Assembly (NCBI RefSeq): GCF_001590795.1
Contig: NZ_JXDL01000001.1
Coordinates: 5,159,073 to 5,223,072, forward strand
Origin: Bradyrhizobium sp. AT1
GTDB taxonomy: Bacteria > Pseudomonadota > Alphaproteobacteria > Rhizobiales > Xanthobacteraceae
Length of the DNA stretch: 64,000 nt
Direction: 5' to 3'
Below, one piece after another: positions 16,947 to 26,568 of the stretch. Position numbers and translations under genes: made by a program. Every line of letters starts with the position of its first letter. Within the stretch, counting starts at the first letter, position 1. Below the pieces are notes generated by a model. It was not told the DNA's origin and made no database searches. It saw nothing but the letters and a program-made list of their open reading frames with translations.

Positions 16947-19900
16947 CTATGAACGGCCCCTTGCCGGGTCAAGGACGCTCACGCCGAGATGAAGGGATGC
17001 CAGCGCCGCGTCCAGCGCGGGGGCAGAAATCTCCATATATTCAAGGGCCTCGGTCCAGAGCAGGACGGCCCTGATGGGCTTTTGGGGATAAAGCCGCGCC
17101 AGCACCGCCCGGTACAGCGCGAGCTGCCGGACATAGGCGACGGGCGCATCGGTGGCGCTCTTCGGCGCGGCCTGGTTGGTCTTGAAATCGACGATCAAGA
17201 CCTCCTCCGGGCGAACGACCAGCCGGTCGATCTGTCCCGACACCAGCGCCGGCGGGCGGCCCGGCCGCTCCAATTTGCCGACAATGGCGACCTCCGCCCG
17301 GCTGCCGGCGGCAAACACCGGGGCGAATCGCGGCTCGGCGATCAAAGCGAGCACCTTGTCGGCGAGCGCCGTAAGATCGGCCTCCGCCCAGCCCGCGGCA
17401 TTGCGGGCCATGAAGCCCAGCGCGGCCTCGCGGCGGCGCTCGATGGCAATGTCGGGCAAGGATTGCAGCAGCCGGTGCACCAGCGTGCCGCGCTGCAGCG
17501 CCAGCGCGCGGGACTGTACCGATTCGCCGGACCGGACACTGCGGCCCTCTTCGGGCGGCTGGCCGGAGGGACGGACCAGATCATCGTCGATCTCGCGCGG
17601 TGCGGGCGTCCGCAGCCAGTCCGGCAATTCGACCGCCTGGTCCACCGCGGTCGCCGGCGTGCCCAGCGTCGCGACATCCTCCGGCCGGGCGAATCGGGTG
17701 ACCTTGCCGAGCGGCGTCTCGATCACCTGCTTGTCGAGGCCGGAGCCTTTGAGCCCGGTGTCGATCAGGTCGTACCAGCTCAGCTTGCGCACTGTCCTCA
17801 TGTTGCCGGGCATGCAGCCGCCGACGATCAACCGGTCGGCCGCGCGCGTCATCGCGACATAGAGCAGGCGGCGATATTCGTCCTCGGTCTCCTCGATCAT
17901 CGCCTTGCGCGCGTCCGCGACGGGCTTGGGATCATCCGCCTTGCGTCCGGCCCAGACCACGACCTCGCCGCCATTGCCGCGCGGCACGTGGATCAGCCGC
18001 ACCCGCTGTGAGTCCGCAGGGGACGAGGTAGTGTCGACCATGAACACGACCGAGGCTTCGAGACCCTTGGCGCCGTGCACGGTCATCACGCGCACCTCGT
18101 CGCGGGAGATCTCCATGTCGCGCTTCACTTCGGTGTCGGCCGAACGCAGCCAGGCCATGAAGCCCTGCAGCGAGGCCGGCGCCTTGCGCTCGTAATTCAG
18201 GGCCAGCTCCAGAAATTCGTCGAGTGCGTCGTTGGCCTCATGACCGAGCCGGCGCAGGATGCGCGCACGGCCGCCGTCGCCGCCGAGCAGCCAGGCGTAG
18301 AAGGCGAACGGCGTCTCCTCGCGCGCGCGGCTCTCGCAGGCTTCCAGGCGCCGCAGCACAGTCGCGAATTTCTCAGCTGTAGCGGCGTGCTCGCCGAGCG
18401 CGCGGCGCAGCGATCCCTTGCGGTCATGGGCGAGGGTGAAGAGGTCGTCGTCGTCGAGCCCGAACAGCGGGCTCTTCAGCGCCACCGCCAGCGCGAGATC
18501 GTCCTGCGGCAGCAGCAGCGCATCCGCAAGGTTCATCAGATCGATGATGCCGATATGTTCGGTGAGCTTGAGCCGGTCGGCGCCGGCCACCGGAACACCG
18601 GCATGCTTTAGCGCCTGGATCACGGCGTCGAACGCATTGCCGCGTCGGCGGACCAGGATCAGCATGTCGCCATAGCGCAACGGACGCCGCTCGCCTTCAT
18701 GTCCGGTCAGCGTGCCGCTCTCGACCAGGTGCTTGATCTCGGCCTGGATACGGCGGGCAAGCTTGACCTCGGGGCTGGTGACGGCGACGCCGTCGAACGG
18801 CGCGCGCCAACCCTCGATGTCCTGCCGGTCGTCGGCCTCGCAGAGATCCCACAGCTCGATCACGCTGGGGCCGGCGTCGGCGAGTGCATTGTGCAGGGGA
18901 TGGCCGATCTCGACCGAATGGATGCTCTTGTAGATCGCGGGATCGCGGAAGACGTGGTCGACGGCGTGAAGGATCGTGGCGCCCGAGCGGAACGAATAGG
19001 TGAAAGCGACGGGATCGAACTTCAGCCCGGCGGCGGTGAACTTGCGGTGCAGCTCGCGCCGCCGCGCGTCGAACTCGTGCGGAGCTGCGCCTTGGAACGA
19101 GAAGATCGACTGCTTCTCGTCGCCCACGGCGAAGACGGTGCGGTTCAGCCCCTCGCGCGCGCCTTCTCCGGCCGTGAATTCCGAGATGATATGCGCGACG
19201 ATGTCCCATTGCCGCGGGCTGGTATCCTGGGCCTCGTCGATCAGGACGTGATCGACGCCGCGGTCGAGCTTGTAATGCACCCAGCCCGAGGCGACGCGGT
19301 CAAGCATCGCCAGCGTCTTGTCGATGAGATCATCGTAATCGAGCAGCCCGCGCTCCTGCTTTTCGCGGCGATAGTTTGCCGCGGCGGCGGTCGCGATGTG
19401 CAGCAGGGCCGCCGTGCGGTCGCGCATGGTCACGGCGCGGCGCTTCTCGACCAATCCACCGATGCGCTGCGCCTCGTTCTCGAACAGGCGGGCGACGGAC
19501 GGATTGTGCTCGCCAAACTTCTTGGTCAGCACCGCCTTGCGGGGCAGCTTTTCGTCGGTAAGGAAGACGGACAGATAAGCATCGACCTGCGCGCTGCCGG
19601 AAAACACCTTGGCCTCACGAAGGCGGGAGGCCTGGTCGTTGTCGGACTTGCTGCCGTCCTCCAACGCAATGGCGATGTCGTCCCAACGCGAACGCGGCAA
19701 ATAGGGCCCATCGAGAATCTCCGTCTCGACGTCCTCGATGCGGTCGCTGGCATCGACGCCCAGTGCCGCCGCCATCTGTGCAGCCGCCGCTTCCGCGTTG
19801 CCGGCCTGATCCGTCCAGGCCATGAAATGATCCCGGCTCAAACACGCCTCGCGCACGACCTCCTTGAAGGTGACATCGGCGGCGCTCGCCATCGCGGTCA

Positions 19901-20453
19901 GCAAGGCGCGGCCGGTGACGCTCTCCGGATCGCGCGCGGCCTCCAGCAGCACTTTCAGATTGGCGCGCTCCATCATGTCGGTCTGGTCGCGCTCGTCGAT
20001 GACGGAGAAGCGCGCGGGCACGTTGGCTTCGAACGGGAATTGCTGCAGCAGCCGCGTGCACAGCGCGTGGATGGTCTGCACCTTCAGCCCGCCCGGCGTC
20101 TCCAGCGCGCAGGCGAACAGTTTTCGCGCGTTGCGTCGCAATTTTCGATCGGGATGGGGAATGCCGACCGCGCGGATTGCGGCGTCGAGCGCGAGGTCGT
20201 CCAGCGTCACCCAGTGACCGAGCGTGGTGAACACGCGCTCGGCCATGTTGGCCGCAGCGGCCTTGGTGAAGGTGATGCAGAGGATCTTTTCCGGCGGCAC
20301 GCCCGACAGCAAGAGGCGGATCACGCGCTGCACCAGCACATGGGTCTTGCCCGAGCCAGCATTGGCCGACACGAAAGCTGAGGCAGTCGGATCCGACGCG
20401 CGGGCCTGCCGCGCGCGCACTTCATCCGGGATGGGACGCGGCGCCTTCACCAT
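16947..20453 (-). CDS. addA: Double-strand break repair helicase-nuclease AddA
   Basis: 1168 aa. UvrD-like superfamily 1 helicase with Walker A ANAGSGKT (about 40-47), the Walker B region LIDEAQDTSPRQW, and VMTVHGAKGLE. A C-terminal RecB-family nuclease carries IVDFKTNQ. AddAB resects double-strand ends for RecA and replaces RecBCD in alphaproteobacteria. ATG 20453 (MVKAPRPIPDE) overlaps the addB stop codon by 7 bp, so the two subunits are translationally coupled. Confidence 0.96.
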   Translation of the reverse strand: MVKAPRPIPDEVRARQARASDPTASAFVSANAGSGKTHVLVQRVIRLLLSGVPPEKILCITFTKAAAANMAERVFTTLGHWVTLDDLALDAAIRAVGIPHPDRKLRRNARKLFACALETPGGLKVQTIHALCTRLLQQFPFEANVPARFSVIDERDQTDMMERANLKVLLEAARDPESVTGRALLTAMASAADVTFKEVVREACLSRDHFMAWTDQAGNAEAAAAQMAAALGVDASDRIEDVETEILDGPYLPRSRWDDIAIALEDGSKSDNDQASRLREAKVFSGSAQVDAYLSVFLTDEKLPRKAVLTKKFGEHNPSVARLFENEAQRIGGLVEKRRAVTMRDRTAALLHIATAAAANYRREKQERGLLDYDDLIDKTLAMLDRVASGWVHYKLDRGVDHVLIDEAQDTSPRQWDIVAHIISEFTAGEGAREGLNRTVFAVGDEKQSIFSFQGAAPHEFDARRRELHRKFTAAGLKFDPVAFTYSFRSGATILHAVDHVFRDPAIYKSIHSVEIGHPLHNALADAGPSVIELWDLCEADDRQDIEGWRAPFDGVAVTSPEVKLARRIQAEIKHLVESGTLTGHEGERRPLRYGDMLILVRRRGNAFDAVIQALKHAGVPVAGADRLKLTEHIGIIDLMNLADALLLPQDDLALAVALKSPLFGLDDDDLFTLAHDRKGSLRRALGEHAATAEKFATVLRRLEACESRAREETPFAFYAWLLGGDGGRARILRRLGHEANDALDEFLELALNYERKAPASLQGFMAWLRSADTEVKRDMEISRDEVRVMTVHGAKGLEASVVFMVDTTSSPADSQRVRLIHVPRGNGGEVVVWAGRKADDPKPVADARKAMIEETEDEYRRLLYVAMTRAADRLIVGGCMPGNMRTVRKLSWYDLIDTGLKGSGLDKQVIETPLGKVTRFARPEDVATLGTPATAVDQAVELPDWLRTPAPREIDDDLVRPSGQPPEEGRSVRSGESVQSRALALQRGTLVHRLLQSLPDIAIERRREAALGFMARNAAGWAEADLTALADKVLALIAEPRFAPVFAAGSRAEVAIVGKLERPGRPPALVSGQIDRLVVRPEEVLIVDFKTNQAAPKSATDAPVAYVRQLALYRAVLARLYPQKPIRAVLLWTEALEYMEISAPALDAALASLHLGVSVLDPARGRS

Positions 20454-23400
20454 TCCTCGATCCCCAGGCCGCCGGCCGCGGACCATTCCTTGATCCGGGC
20501 GAGGTCGTCATAGGCGCCGTAGCGGTTGGTCCACATCGGCAGGTTCAGCGAGGTGTAGGGCTGGTTCTCGTCGTCGAACGCGCGGATCAGCGCTTCCAGC
20601 TTGGCCCGTGCTTCCGCGGCTGCGGTGTCCGGCGGCTGCGGCTCCTCGCCCGGCTTGTATTTGAGCTCGAGGATGCGCTCCTCGCCCGGCGGGTTGTTGC
20701 CGCTCAAGCGCACATAGACGAGCTGACTTACCGACGAACCCGCGTCTATATCGGGGAAACCGCCTTCGCGGAGGATGGCGGCTTCCAGCGTCAGCTGCGG
20801 TGACAGGCCCATGCGGACCTGCTTGCCGGTCGGCGGCTGGCCGGTCTTGTAGTCGAGGATGGCGTAGCCGCCGCCCTGGCGCCGCTCGATGCGGTCGGCG
20901 CGCGCGGACAGCTTGAAGCTGCGCGTGCCGTCGAGCGGGATCGAAATCTCGCCGCGCGTTTCCGCCGTGATCCCTTCGATCGCCTCGCGCCGGGCGGTCT
21001 CCCATTCGCCGAACCAGCGCGCAATGCGCTGAAAGCGTGGCCACCACAGCGCGCGCGCCTCGGGACGTTCCATCAGCGGCGCGAAATGCTTCTCGCCGAT
21101 GGCGCGCAGCACGCGGGCGGGATCGTCGGGCAGACGCGTGGCGTAGCTTTCGGTGAACTCACCGATCGCATCGTGAATCGCGGAACCGCGATCGGCGGCC
21201 GACAGCGGCATGTCGACGGGATCGAGCGCATCCAGCCGCAGGATATACTTTGCATAGATGGTGTAGGGATCGCGCAGCCAATCCTCGATCGCGGTCACCG
21301 ACATCTTCAATGGCCGCGTCGCGCGGGGTGGTCGCGGCTCGGGTTGCTTGATCGGCTCGACCTTGTCGGGCTGGTCCAGCCGCTCTGCAAATCGCACGTA
21401 GTTTTCGCCGGCATGAACGGCCGCCTTCCAGAGCTCGTCGCCCGCCACCGCTTCCAACCGGTGCAGGAAGCGCGAGGTCACGGCCGGTGCGCCGCCGGCC
21501 TTGGCGGAGTGGGTGAGGATCACCTCATGGCCGCCGAGCAGCTGGGCAAAATCATGCGCGGAGAGGCCGATACGGCGCTCCGGCAAATCGAGGCCGAGCT
21601 CGTGCCGCATCGGCCGGCTCAGCCAGGGATCGATGCGCGGCGCCGGCGGCCAGACGCCCTCGATCAGGCCGCCGACGATGATGCGGTCGGCCTGCATCAG
21701 GCGCGATTCCAGCGGGCCGTAGATCTGCAGCCGCGCGCCAGGCTTGTCGCGCCGCCGCACCGCGCGATCGCTGAACGCGGTCTGGAAGACATCCGCGTAG
21801 TCGGGCAGCGTCACCAGCAACCCGCTGGTCGTGCCGCCGCGCAGGAGATCGTCGAAGGCGCTCGCGAGTGCGAGGCCCTCGCGCTCCTCGAAGGCCAGCG
21901 GAATGCCCTGCTCGTCACGCGACAGCTCGATCATGATCTCGCGGTGACGATGCGCAAGCTCGGCGAAGTCATACGGTTTTAGAGAGGCCAGGCTCTCGAT
22001 CGGCGCCAACGCCTTTTGCAAAATATCGATCAGCGCCTGGACACGGTCGAGATCCTCGGCCTTGAGATGCGCGCGGGGCTCGGCGCGATGCAGCGCGGAG
22101 ACCTCGCTGCGCCACAATTTTGCAAGCTCATCGCGAAAGCGGTTGAATTCGCGCAACAGGCCGGCCGTGCCGGCAGGCGGACGCGTGCCGCGCAAGATTG
22201 CGAGCTCGAGATCTTCGATCGCCGCCTTCCAAGCGCCGGGCAGCCGGCCGAGCCGGCATAGCGGATGCTTCAGCAGCGCCAGCAGCGTCGGTGGCTCCAG
22301 GCCCTTGGTCGCCGCTTCCGCCACAAGGCGCGCGAAAACGCCGGCTGAAGTTTCCATCAGGACGTCGCCGCCGGAATCGTCGAAACTGAGGCCCCATCGG
22401 GTGAGCGCCGCCATCACCCGCCGCGCCAGCGCGCGGTCCGGCGTCACCAGCGCTGCCGACTTGTCGAGATGCCGTGCCTCGCGCATCGCAATCGCGATCG
22501 CGAGCGCTTCCATTTCGGGGTTGGGGGCCTCGACGACCGCAAGATTTGTCATGCCGCCGGCGATCTTCGCGGCGACGTCAGGCTGCTTCAGCCGGTCGTG
22601 CCAGACTTCCGTCTTGGCGGAGGGCCGCATCGATTCGGAGGCGAGCAGATCGCGACCGCCTTCGGCCGGCGGCCGTAAAATCTCGACGTCGCTGCGCTTG
22701 ATGCCGAATCGATCCAGCAGCGCATTCATGGCGTATTGCGGATGGTTCGAGGCCGGGTGCTCGACGAATTTGCCGAGCGAATCGCGCAATCCGCCGATGC
22801 TGCGCCAGGCGTCGTCGTCGAGATCGGTGTCGAGGCCGGGCAGCACCACGGCGCCATGCGGCAACGATGCGACCGCGTGCAGGAATTTCGCGGTGGCCGG
22901 CATCGAGCCGGTCGAGCCCGCCGCGATGACAGGTCCATGCGGATGCGCGGTCAGCCGCTTGGCTTCCGCCGCGATCAGGAGGTCGCGCCGCGCCGCGGGC
23001 TCGATCCGGTTGATCTCGGCGAGATGACCGGGCCAGGCGATGCGCGCGATGCGCAAGAATTCGAGCGAGTGCTGCCAATAGCGATCGAGGTTGTCAGGCA
23101 CGAGGCCGTCGAGCGCGTTCCAGTCGACGCCGCGCGTGACCATGTCGTCGATCAGGCGTGCGAGGTCGCCGGCGAGCGCGAGCGTCGAGGCGGGCCCGCC
23201 GACTACCAGCGGCGCCAGCACCGGGCCCTTGGCCCACGCCGCAACCAGTTGTGCCAGCGTCAGCCGCCGCTCGAGCTCGCCAAGCCGCGGCGGAATATCG
23301 AGCGGCGTCGCGCCGGAAAATTGCTCGCCGTCATCGGCGAAGGCGAGCTCATCCTCGTCGATGTCACCGAGCGCGACGATGCGCGGCAGCACGACGGCAT

Positions 23401-23593
23401 CGGCCTTCATCTCGTCGAGGAAAATCTCGCGCACGACGCGCATGGCGCGGCGGGTCGGCAAATACAGCGTTGCGTCGGCAAGCCGCGCCGGTTCCCTGCG
23501 CGCCTCGAAGCCCTCGACCAGCCGTCCCTCGAGCAGGGCCGTGACGACCGTGCGCAGGAACGGAACTGAGATGGGGACGCTGAAAACGCGCAT
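20447..23593 (-). CDS. addB: Double-strand break repair protein AddB (alphaproteobacterial type)
   Basis: A 1048-aa partner of AddA with an inactivated helicase-like N-terminus and a C-terminal PD-(D/E)XK nuclease motif AILDYKTGQPPTGKQ (about 950-965). The alphaproteobacterial AddB form is well recognisable from MRVFSVPISVPFL at the N-terminus. It is followed by addA with overlap. A family A palindromic repeat lies between murU and addB. Confidence 0.95.
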   Translation of the reverse strand: MRVFSVPISVPFLRTVVTALLEGRLVEGFEARREPARLADATLYLPTRRAMRVVREIFLDEMKADAVVLPRIVALGDIDEDELAFADDGEQFSGATPLDIPPRLGELERRLTLAQLVAAWAKGPVLAPLVVGGPASTLALAGDLARLIDDMVTRGVDWNALDGLVPDNLDRYWQHSLEFLRIARIAWPGHLAEINRIEPAARRDLLIAAEAKRLTAHPHGPVIAAGSTGSMPATAKFLHAVASLPHGAVVLPGLDTDLDDDAWRSIGGLRDSLGKFVEHPASNHPQYAMNALLDRFGIKRSDVEILRPPAEGGRDLLASESMRPSAKTEVWHDRLKQPDVAAKIAGGMTNLAVVEAPNPEMEALAIAIAMREARHLDKSAALVTPDRALARRVMAALTRWGLSFDDSGGDVLMETSAGVFARLVAEAATKGLEPPTLLALLKHPLCRLGRLPGAWKAAIEDLELAILRGTRPPAGTAGLLREFNRFRDELAKLWRSEVSALHRAEPRAHLKAEDLDRVQALIDILQKALAPIESLASLKPYDFAELAHRHREIMIELSRDEQGIPLAFEEREGLALASAFDDLLRGGTTSGLLVTLPDYADVFQTAFSDRAVRRRDKPGARLQIYGPLESRLMQADRIIVGGLIEGVWPPAPRIDPWLSRPMRHELGLDLPERRIGLSAHDFAQLLGGHEVILTHSAKAGGAPAVTSRFLHRLEAVAGDELWKAAVHAGENYVRFAERLDQPDKVEPIKQPEPRPPRATRPLKMSVTAIEDWLRDPYTIYAKYILRLDALDPVDMPLSAADRGSAIHDAIGEFTESYATRLPDDPARVLRAIGEKHFAPLMERPEARALWWPRFQRIARWFGEWETARREAIEGITAETRGEISIPLDGTRSFKLSARADRIERRQGGGYAILDYKTGQPPTGKQVRMGLSPQLTLEAAILREGGFPDIDAGSSVSQLVYVRLSGNNPPGEERILELKYKPGEEPQPPDTAAAEARAKLEALIRAFDDENQPYTSLNLPMWTNRYGAYDDLARIKEWSAAGGLGIEEW

Positions 23594-23685
23594 GGGCTGC
23601 CTGATTCGGAGGAACAGGCAATATAGGGAGGCGGGGTCGAATGGTCATGGGGCGGGGAGGAATCGTCCCCGTTGTTCGGCGTTTC

Positions 23686-23770
23686 GTAGCCCGGATGGAG
23701 CGGAGCGCAATCCGGGATTCGTGCCACAAGCCCTGGGGCCCCGGATTGCGCTCCGCTTCATCCGGGCTAC
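23686..23770. repeat. Palindromic intergenic repeat, family A copy 3
   Basis: An 85-bp element with arms starting GTAGCCCGGATGGAGCG and ending CATCCGGGCTAC and a central ATTCGTGCCACAAGCC almost identical to copy 2. It lies between murU (ends 23793) and addB (starts 23593), two genes on the same strand, so it would be transcribed. Confidence 0.87.
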
Positions 23771-23792
23771 GGCACCGTCTTTGGGGCTGGCT

Positions 23793-24515
23793 CTACGCCA
23801 CGCTCTCCAGAAACGCCTCTTCCGCGGCGTGCACGGCATCGGGCGTGCCGACATGCATCCAGACGCCGTCGAGGCGGAGGCCGAAGAGGCGCTCCTGCTC
23901 GTTGGCACGGTCGAACATTTTTGTCAGCGAGAACTCGCCTTGCGGCGCGCCGTCGAAGATCGTGGGCGACAGGATCGCAGCGCCCGCATAGACGAACGGA
24001 ACGACTTCTTTTTCCTTGCGCTTGCGCAAGGCGCCGTCGGGCAGCATGCCGTAATCGCCGCGGCCGCTATAGCCGATGCTGGTCGCGGTCGGCGCCATCA
24101 GCAGCAGGATATCCATGCGCTCAGGGTCGAAATTCTCGGCGAGCCGCGTCAGGTTCGGGCGCACGCCGTCGATCCACAAGGTGTCGGAATTGACATGGTA
24201 GAACGGCGCATCGCCGAGCAGCGGCAGCGCCTTGACCACGCCGCCGCCGGTGCCGAGCACCTGGTCGCGCTCGTCGGAGATGGTGACGCGCGGATGCTGG
24301 CGCGAGGCGGTGTGCTCGATGATCTGGTCCGGCAGGTAATGCACGTTGACCACGGCGTCGGTCACGCCGGCCTGGCCGAGCTTGTCGAGCACGTGGTCAA
24401 GCAGCGGCTGGCCGGCTACCGGCACCATCGGCTTCGGCATCTTGTCCGTCAGTGGACGCATGCGCAGGCCGAACCCTGCGGCGAGCACCATGGCTTTGGT
24501 CGGTTTGACGGACAT
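23793..24515 (-). CDS. murU: N-acetylmuramate alpha-1-phosphate uridylyltransferase MurU
   Basis: A 240-aa nucleotidyltransferase: signature AAGFGLRMRPLTDKMPKPM at the N-terminus, GTGGGVVKALP, and VNSDTLW. In the MurU recycling route it makes UDP-MurNAc from MurNAc-1-P, bypassing MurA and so fosfomycin (established in Pseudomonas). The partner kinase AmgK is encoded two genes upstream on the same strand, as the C-terminal part of a TsaE fusion, which supports MurU over a generic sugar-nucleotidyltransferase. Confidence 0.9.
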   Translation of the reverse strand: MSVKPTKAMVLAAGFGLRMRPLTDKMPKPMVPVAGQPLLDHVLDKLGQAGVTDAVVNVHYLPDQIIEHTASRQHPRVTISDERDQVLGTGGGVVKALPLLGDAPFYHVNSDTLWIDGVRPNLTRLAENFDPERMDILLLMAPTATSIGYSGRGDYGMLPDGALRKRKEKEVVPFVYAGAAILSPTIFDGAPQGEFSLTKMFDRANEQERLFGLRLDGVWMHVGTPDAVHAAEEAFLESVA

Positions 24516-24631
24516 CTCGCTTTCTCAGACCTTTCGCGTTCGCAGCAACCCTAACACGAGGTTCGATCGGCCGCACCGCATCTCAATCGCCTTAGCCAGC
24601 CGCCGTGACGGTTGTACGACGGGTGTTGCCG

Positions 24632-24949
24632 TCATGCCCCGACGGCTGTGGAACGCGCCTTCTTCTTCTTGTCGCCGACTTTCAGGAAATTGACGCCGAT
24701 CTGGTCGCCATTGACCCAGGCCAATTCGCAGCGCCGATAGGCCAGCCCGGTGGAGGACAGCAGCAGAAAGAATTCCTTCAGGTGCAGGCCTTCGACCGAG
24801 CCGTCGATGGTCAGCTTGGCGCCGCTGTCGGAGACGTCCTCCATGGTGCATTCGCGCCGCCAGGTCCCGTCGATACCCATCATCTGGGCCGGAATCCCAC
24901 GCTCGAAAACGACCCGGCTGTTGCCACGCTGGTCCGTCTTTACCGCCAT
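24632..24949 (-). CDS. PilZ-domain protein
   Basis: A 105-aa single-domain protein. The DVSDSGAKL block matches the PilZ (D/N)xSxxG motif. The upstream basic motif is irregular (RVVFER instead of RxxxR), so c-di-GMP binding is uncertain. It lies between tsaE-amgK and murU and may have been inserted there. It may link cell-wall or envelope functions to c-di-GMP, which is speculation. Confidence 0.8.
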   Translation of the reverse strand: MAVKTDQRGNSRVVFERGIPAQMMGIDGTWRRECTMEDVSDSGAKLTIDGSVEGLHLKEFFLLLSSTGLAYRRCELAWVNGDQIGVNFLKVGDKKKKARSTAVGA

Positions 24950-25035
24950 CTGCCCGCTCCAGCCCGTATTTATCCGGCTGCCTGGCCGCCAGAATACCGA
25001 CGTCTTGGCTAACAGCCGGTAAATCAGGTCCCAAA

Positions 25036-26568
25036 TCAGGGCTGAGGCGGACTTTTGGGCGGCGGCACGTTGGCGAGATACCAGTCGCGCAGGAAGCCCA
25101 GCGCAGGATGCGCCAGCGAGCGTTGGAGATAGGTCCAGATCCGCGGCTGGTGACGCAGATAGTGCGGCTTGCCGTCGCGGCGGTTGAGCCGGGCGAAGGT
25201 GCCGAGCAGGCGCGTGTTCCGCTGCGCCGACATGATGGCGTAGAGCTCGGCGAAGCCGGCGGCGTCGAAGGCCGCGTCGCTGGCGCGGCGCGCCTTGATG
25301 TAGCGCGACAGCAGCGTGAGCTCGATGTTTTCGGGCACGTCGATGCGGGCATCCTGGAGCAGCGACACCACGTCATAGGAGTGCGGACCGAGTACCGTGT
25401 CCTGAAAGTCGATCACGCCGACGCGTTCGATGCCGCTGCGATCGTCGAGCCAGATCAGGTTCGGCGAGTGGTAGTCGCGGATGACCCACGTCTTCGGCGC
25501 GGCCAGCGGCTTCTTCAAGAGCTCGCGCCACATCGCGAAGAACTCCGCGCGGGCCGCTTCGCTGAGCGGCGCGTTGCGATCGGGCAGATACCATTCCGGC
25601 ATCAGGCCGATTTCGATCAAGAGCGCCTCGACGTCGAAGACCGGGATGTCGTAACTCTGGCCGGCCAGCGGCAAGGTTTCCGGCAGCGTCTTGGCGTGCA
25701 GCGCGGCGAGCACGTCGGTCGCAGCCTCGTACCGCTCGCCAATCGGGCGCGGCGGATGGCCTTCGATTACGCCTTCGCTGCCGAAATCCTCCGAGATCAG
25801 AAAACCGTGGTCGAGATCGAAATGGTGGATCGCCGGCGCGGATACTCCCGCCGCGCGCAGGCCTTCATCGACGGCAACGAACGGCTTGATGTTTTCCGCC
25901 AGATGCACTGCTGCGCTGTAGGACTTGCCGTTATAGAGCGCCGCGCCATCGGGGCGCTGCGGTGAATTCATGAGAATGACGACGCCGTCGTCGCGGATCA
26001 GGCGCGCATAGGACCGCGTCGAGGCATCCCCGGCCATGCGCTTGCGTCCAGCGTCGATATAGCCCGAGTTGTCGAGGAATTCGCGCAGCGCCTTCAACCG
26101 CGGCACAGTCGCAGCGGCCTTGCCATACCCGGTGATATCGGCTGCGCGTGCGTTCGAGCCCAGCGCCGGCCGATGCGTCAGCGCGATGTCGATGCGATCT
26201 GCGGGCATTGCCGACGGCGCGCGCTCCGGCCATTCGATCAGGACCAGCGTGGCCTCGGGGAGCGGCGACAGCCCGATCTCCTCGAGCTCGCTCTCGTCCT
26301 CGATCCGGTAGAGGTCGGCATGCATCACCGGGAAAGGCGGCAGCTCATAGCTTTGCACGAGGGTGAAGGTCGGGCTCGGCACTTCCAGCTCCTCGTCGCC
26401 GGCGAGGTAGCGGATCAGGCTGCGCGCCGCCGCGGTCTTGCCGGCGCCGAGATCGCCGGTGAGAGTGATGACGTCGCCGGGGCCGATCAGGAGCGCGAGG
26501 TCGGCCATCAATTGCGCGGTGGCCGTCTCGTTGTGAAGCGCGACGGAAAGTTTGGTGGGCTCTGTCAT
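25036..26568 (-). CDS. TsaE-AmgK fusion: t6A tRNA-modification ATPase fused to MurNAc/GlcNAc anomeric kinase
   Basis: 510 aa. Residues about 1-150 are TsaE, the ATPase partner of the TsaB-TsaD complex making t6A37 in tRNA: Walker A GDLGAGKT (38-45), SPTFTLVQ, DLYRI, and EWPERA. Residues about 165-510 are an aminoglycoside-phosphotransferase-like AmgK kinase (GDASTRSYARL; catalytic IRDYHSPNL; DFQDTVLGPHSYDVVSL) that phosphorylates MurNAc at C1 for MurU. The reading frame is continuous, with no internal stop or start signal visible. The start overlaps the divL stop by 4 bp. Confidence 0.92.
   Translation of the reverse strand: MTEPTKLSVALHNETATAQLMADLALLIGPGDVITLTGDLGAGKTAAARSLIRYLAGDEELEVPSPTFTLVQSYELPPFPVMHADLYRIEDESELEEIGLSPLPEATLVLIEWPERAPSAMPADRIDIALTHRPALGSNARAADITGYGKAAATVPRLKALREFLDNSGYIDAGRKRMAGDASTRSYARLIRDDGVVILMNSPQRPDGAALYNGKSYSAAVHLAENIKPFVAVDEGLRAAGVSAPAIHHFDLDHGFLISEDFGSEGVIEGHPPRPIGERYEAATDVLAALHAKTLPETLPLAGQSYDIPVFDVEALLIEIGLMPEWYLPDRNAPLSEAARAEFFAMWRELLKKPLAAPKTWVIRDYHSPNLIWLDDRSGIERVGVIDFQDTVLGPHSYDVVSLLQDARIDVPENIELTLLSRYIKARRASDAAFDAAGFAELYAIMSAQRNTRLLGTFARLNRRDGKPHYLRHQPRIWTYLQRSLAHPALGFLRDWYLANVPPPKSPPQP

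Noticed and set aside
18699..20381. A 560-codon plus-strand frame inside addA
   Set aside because: Antisense shadow of a clear AddA helicase gene.
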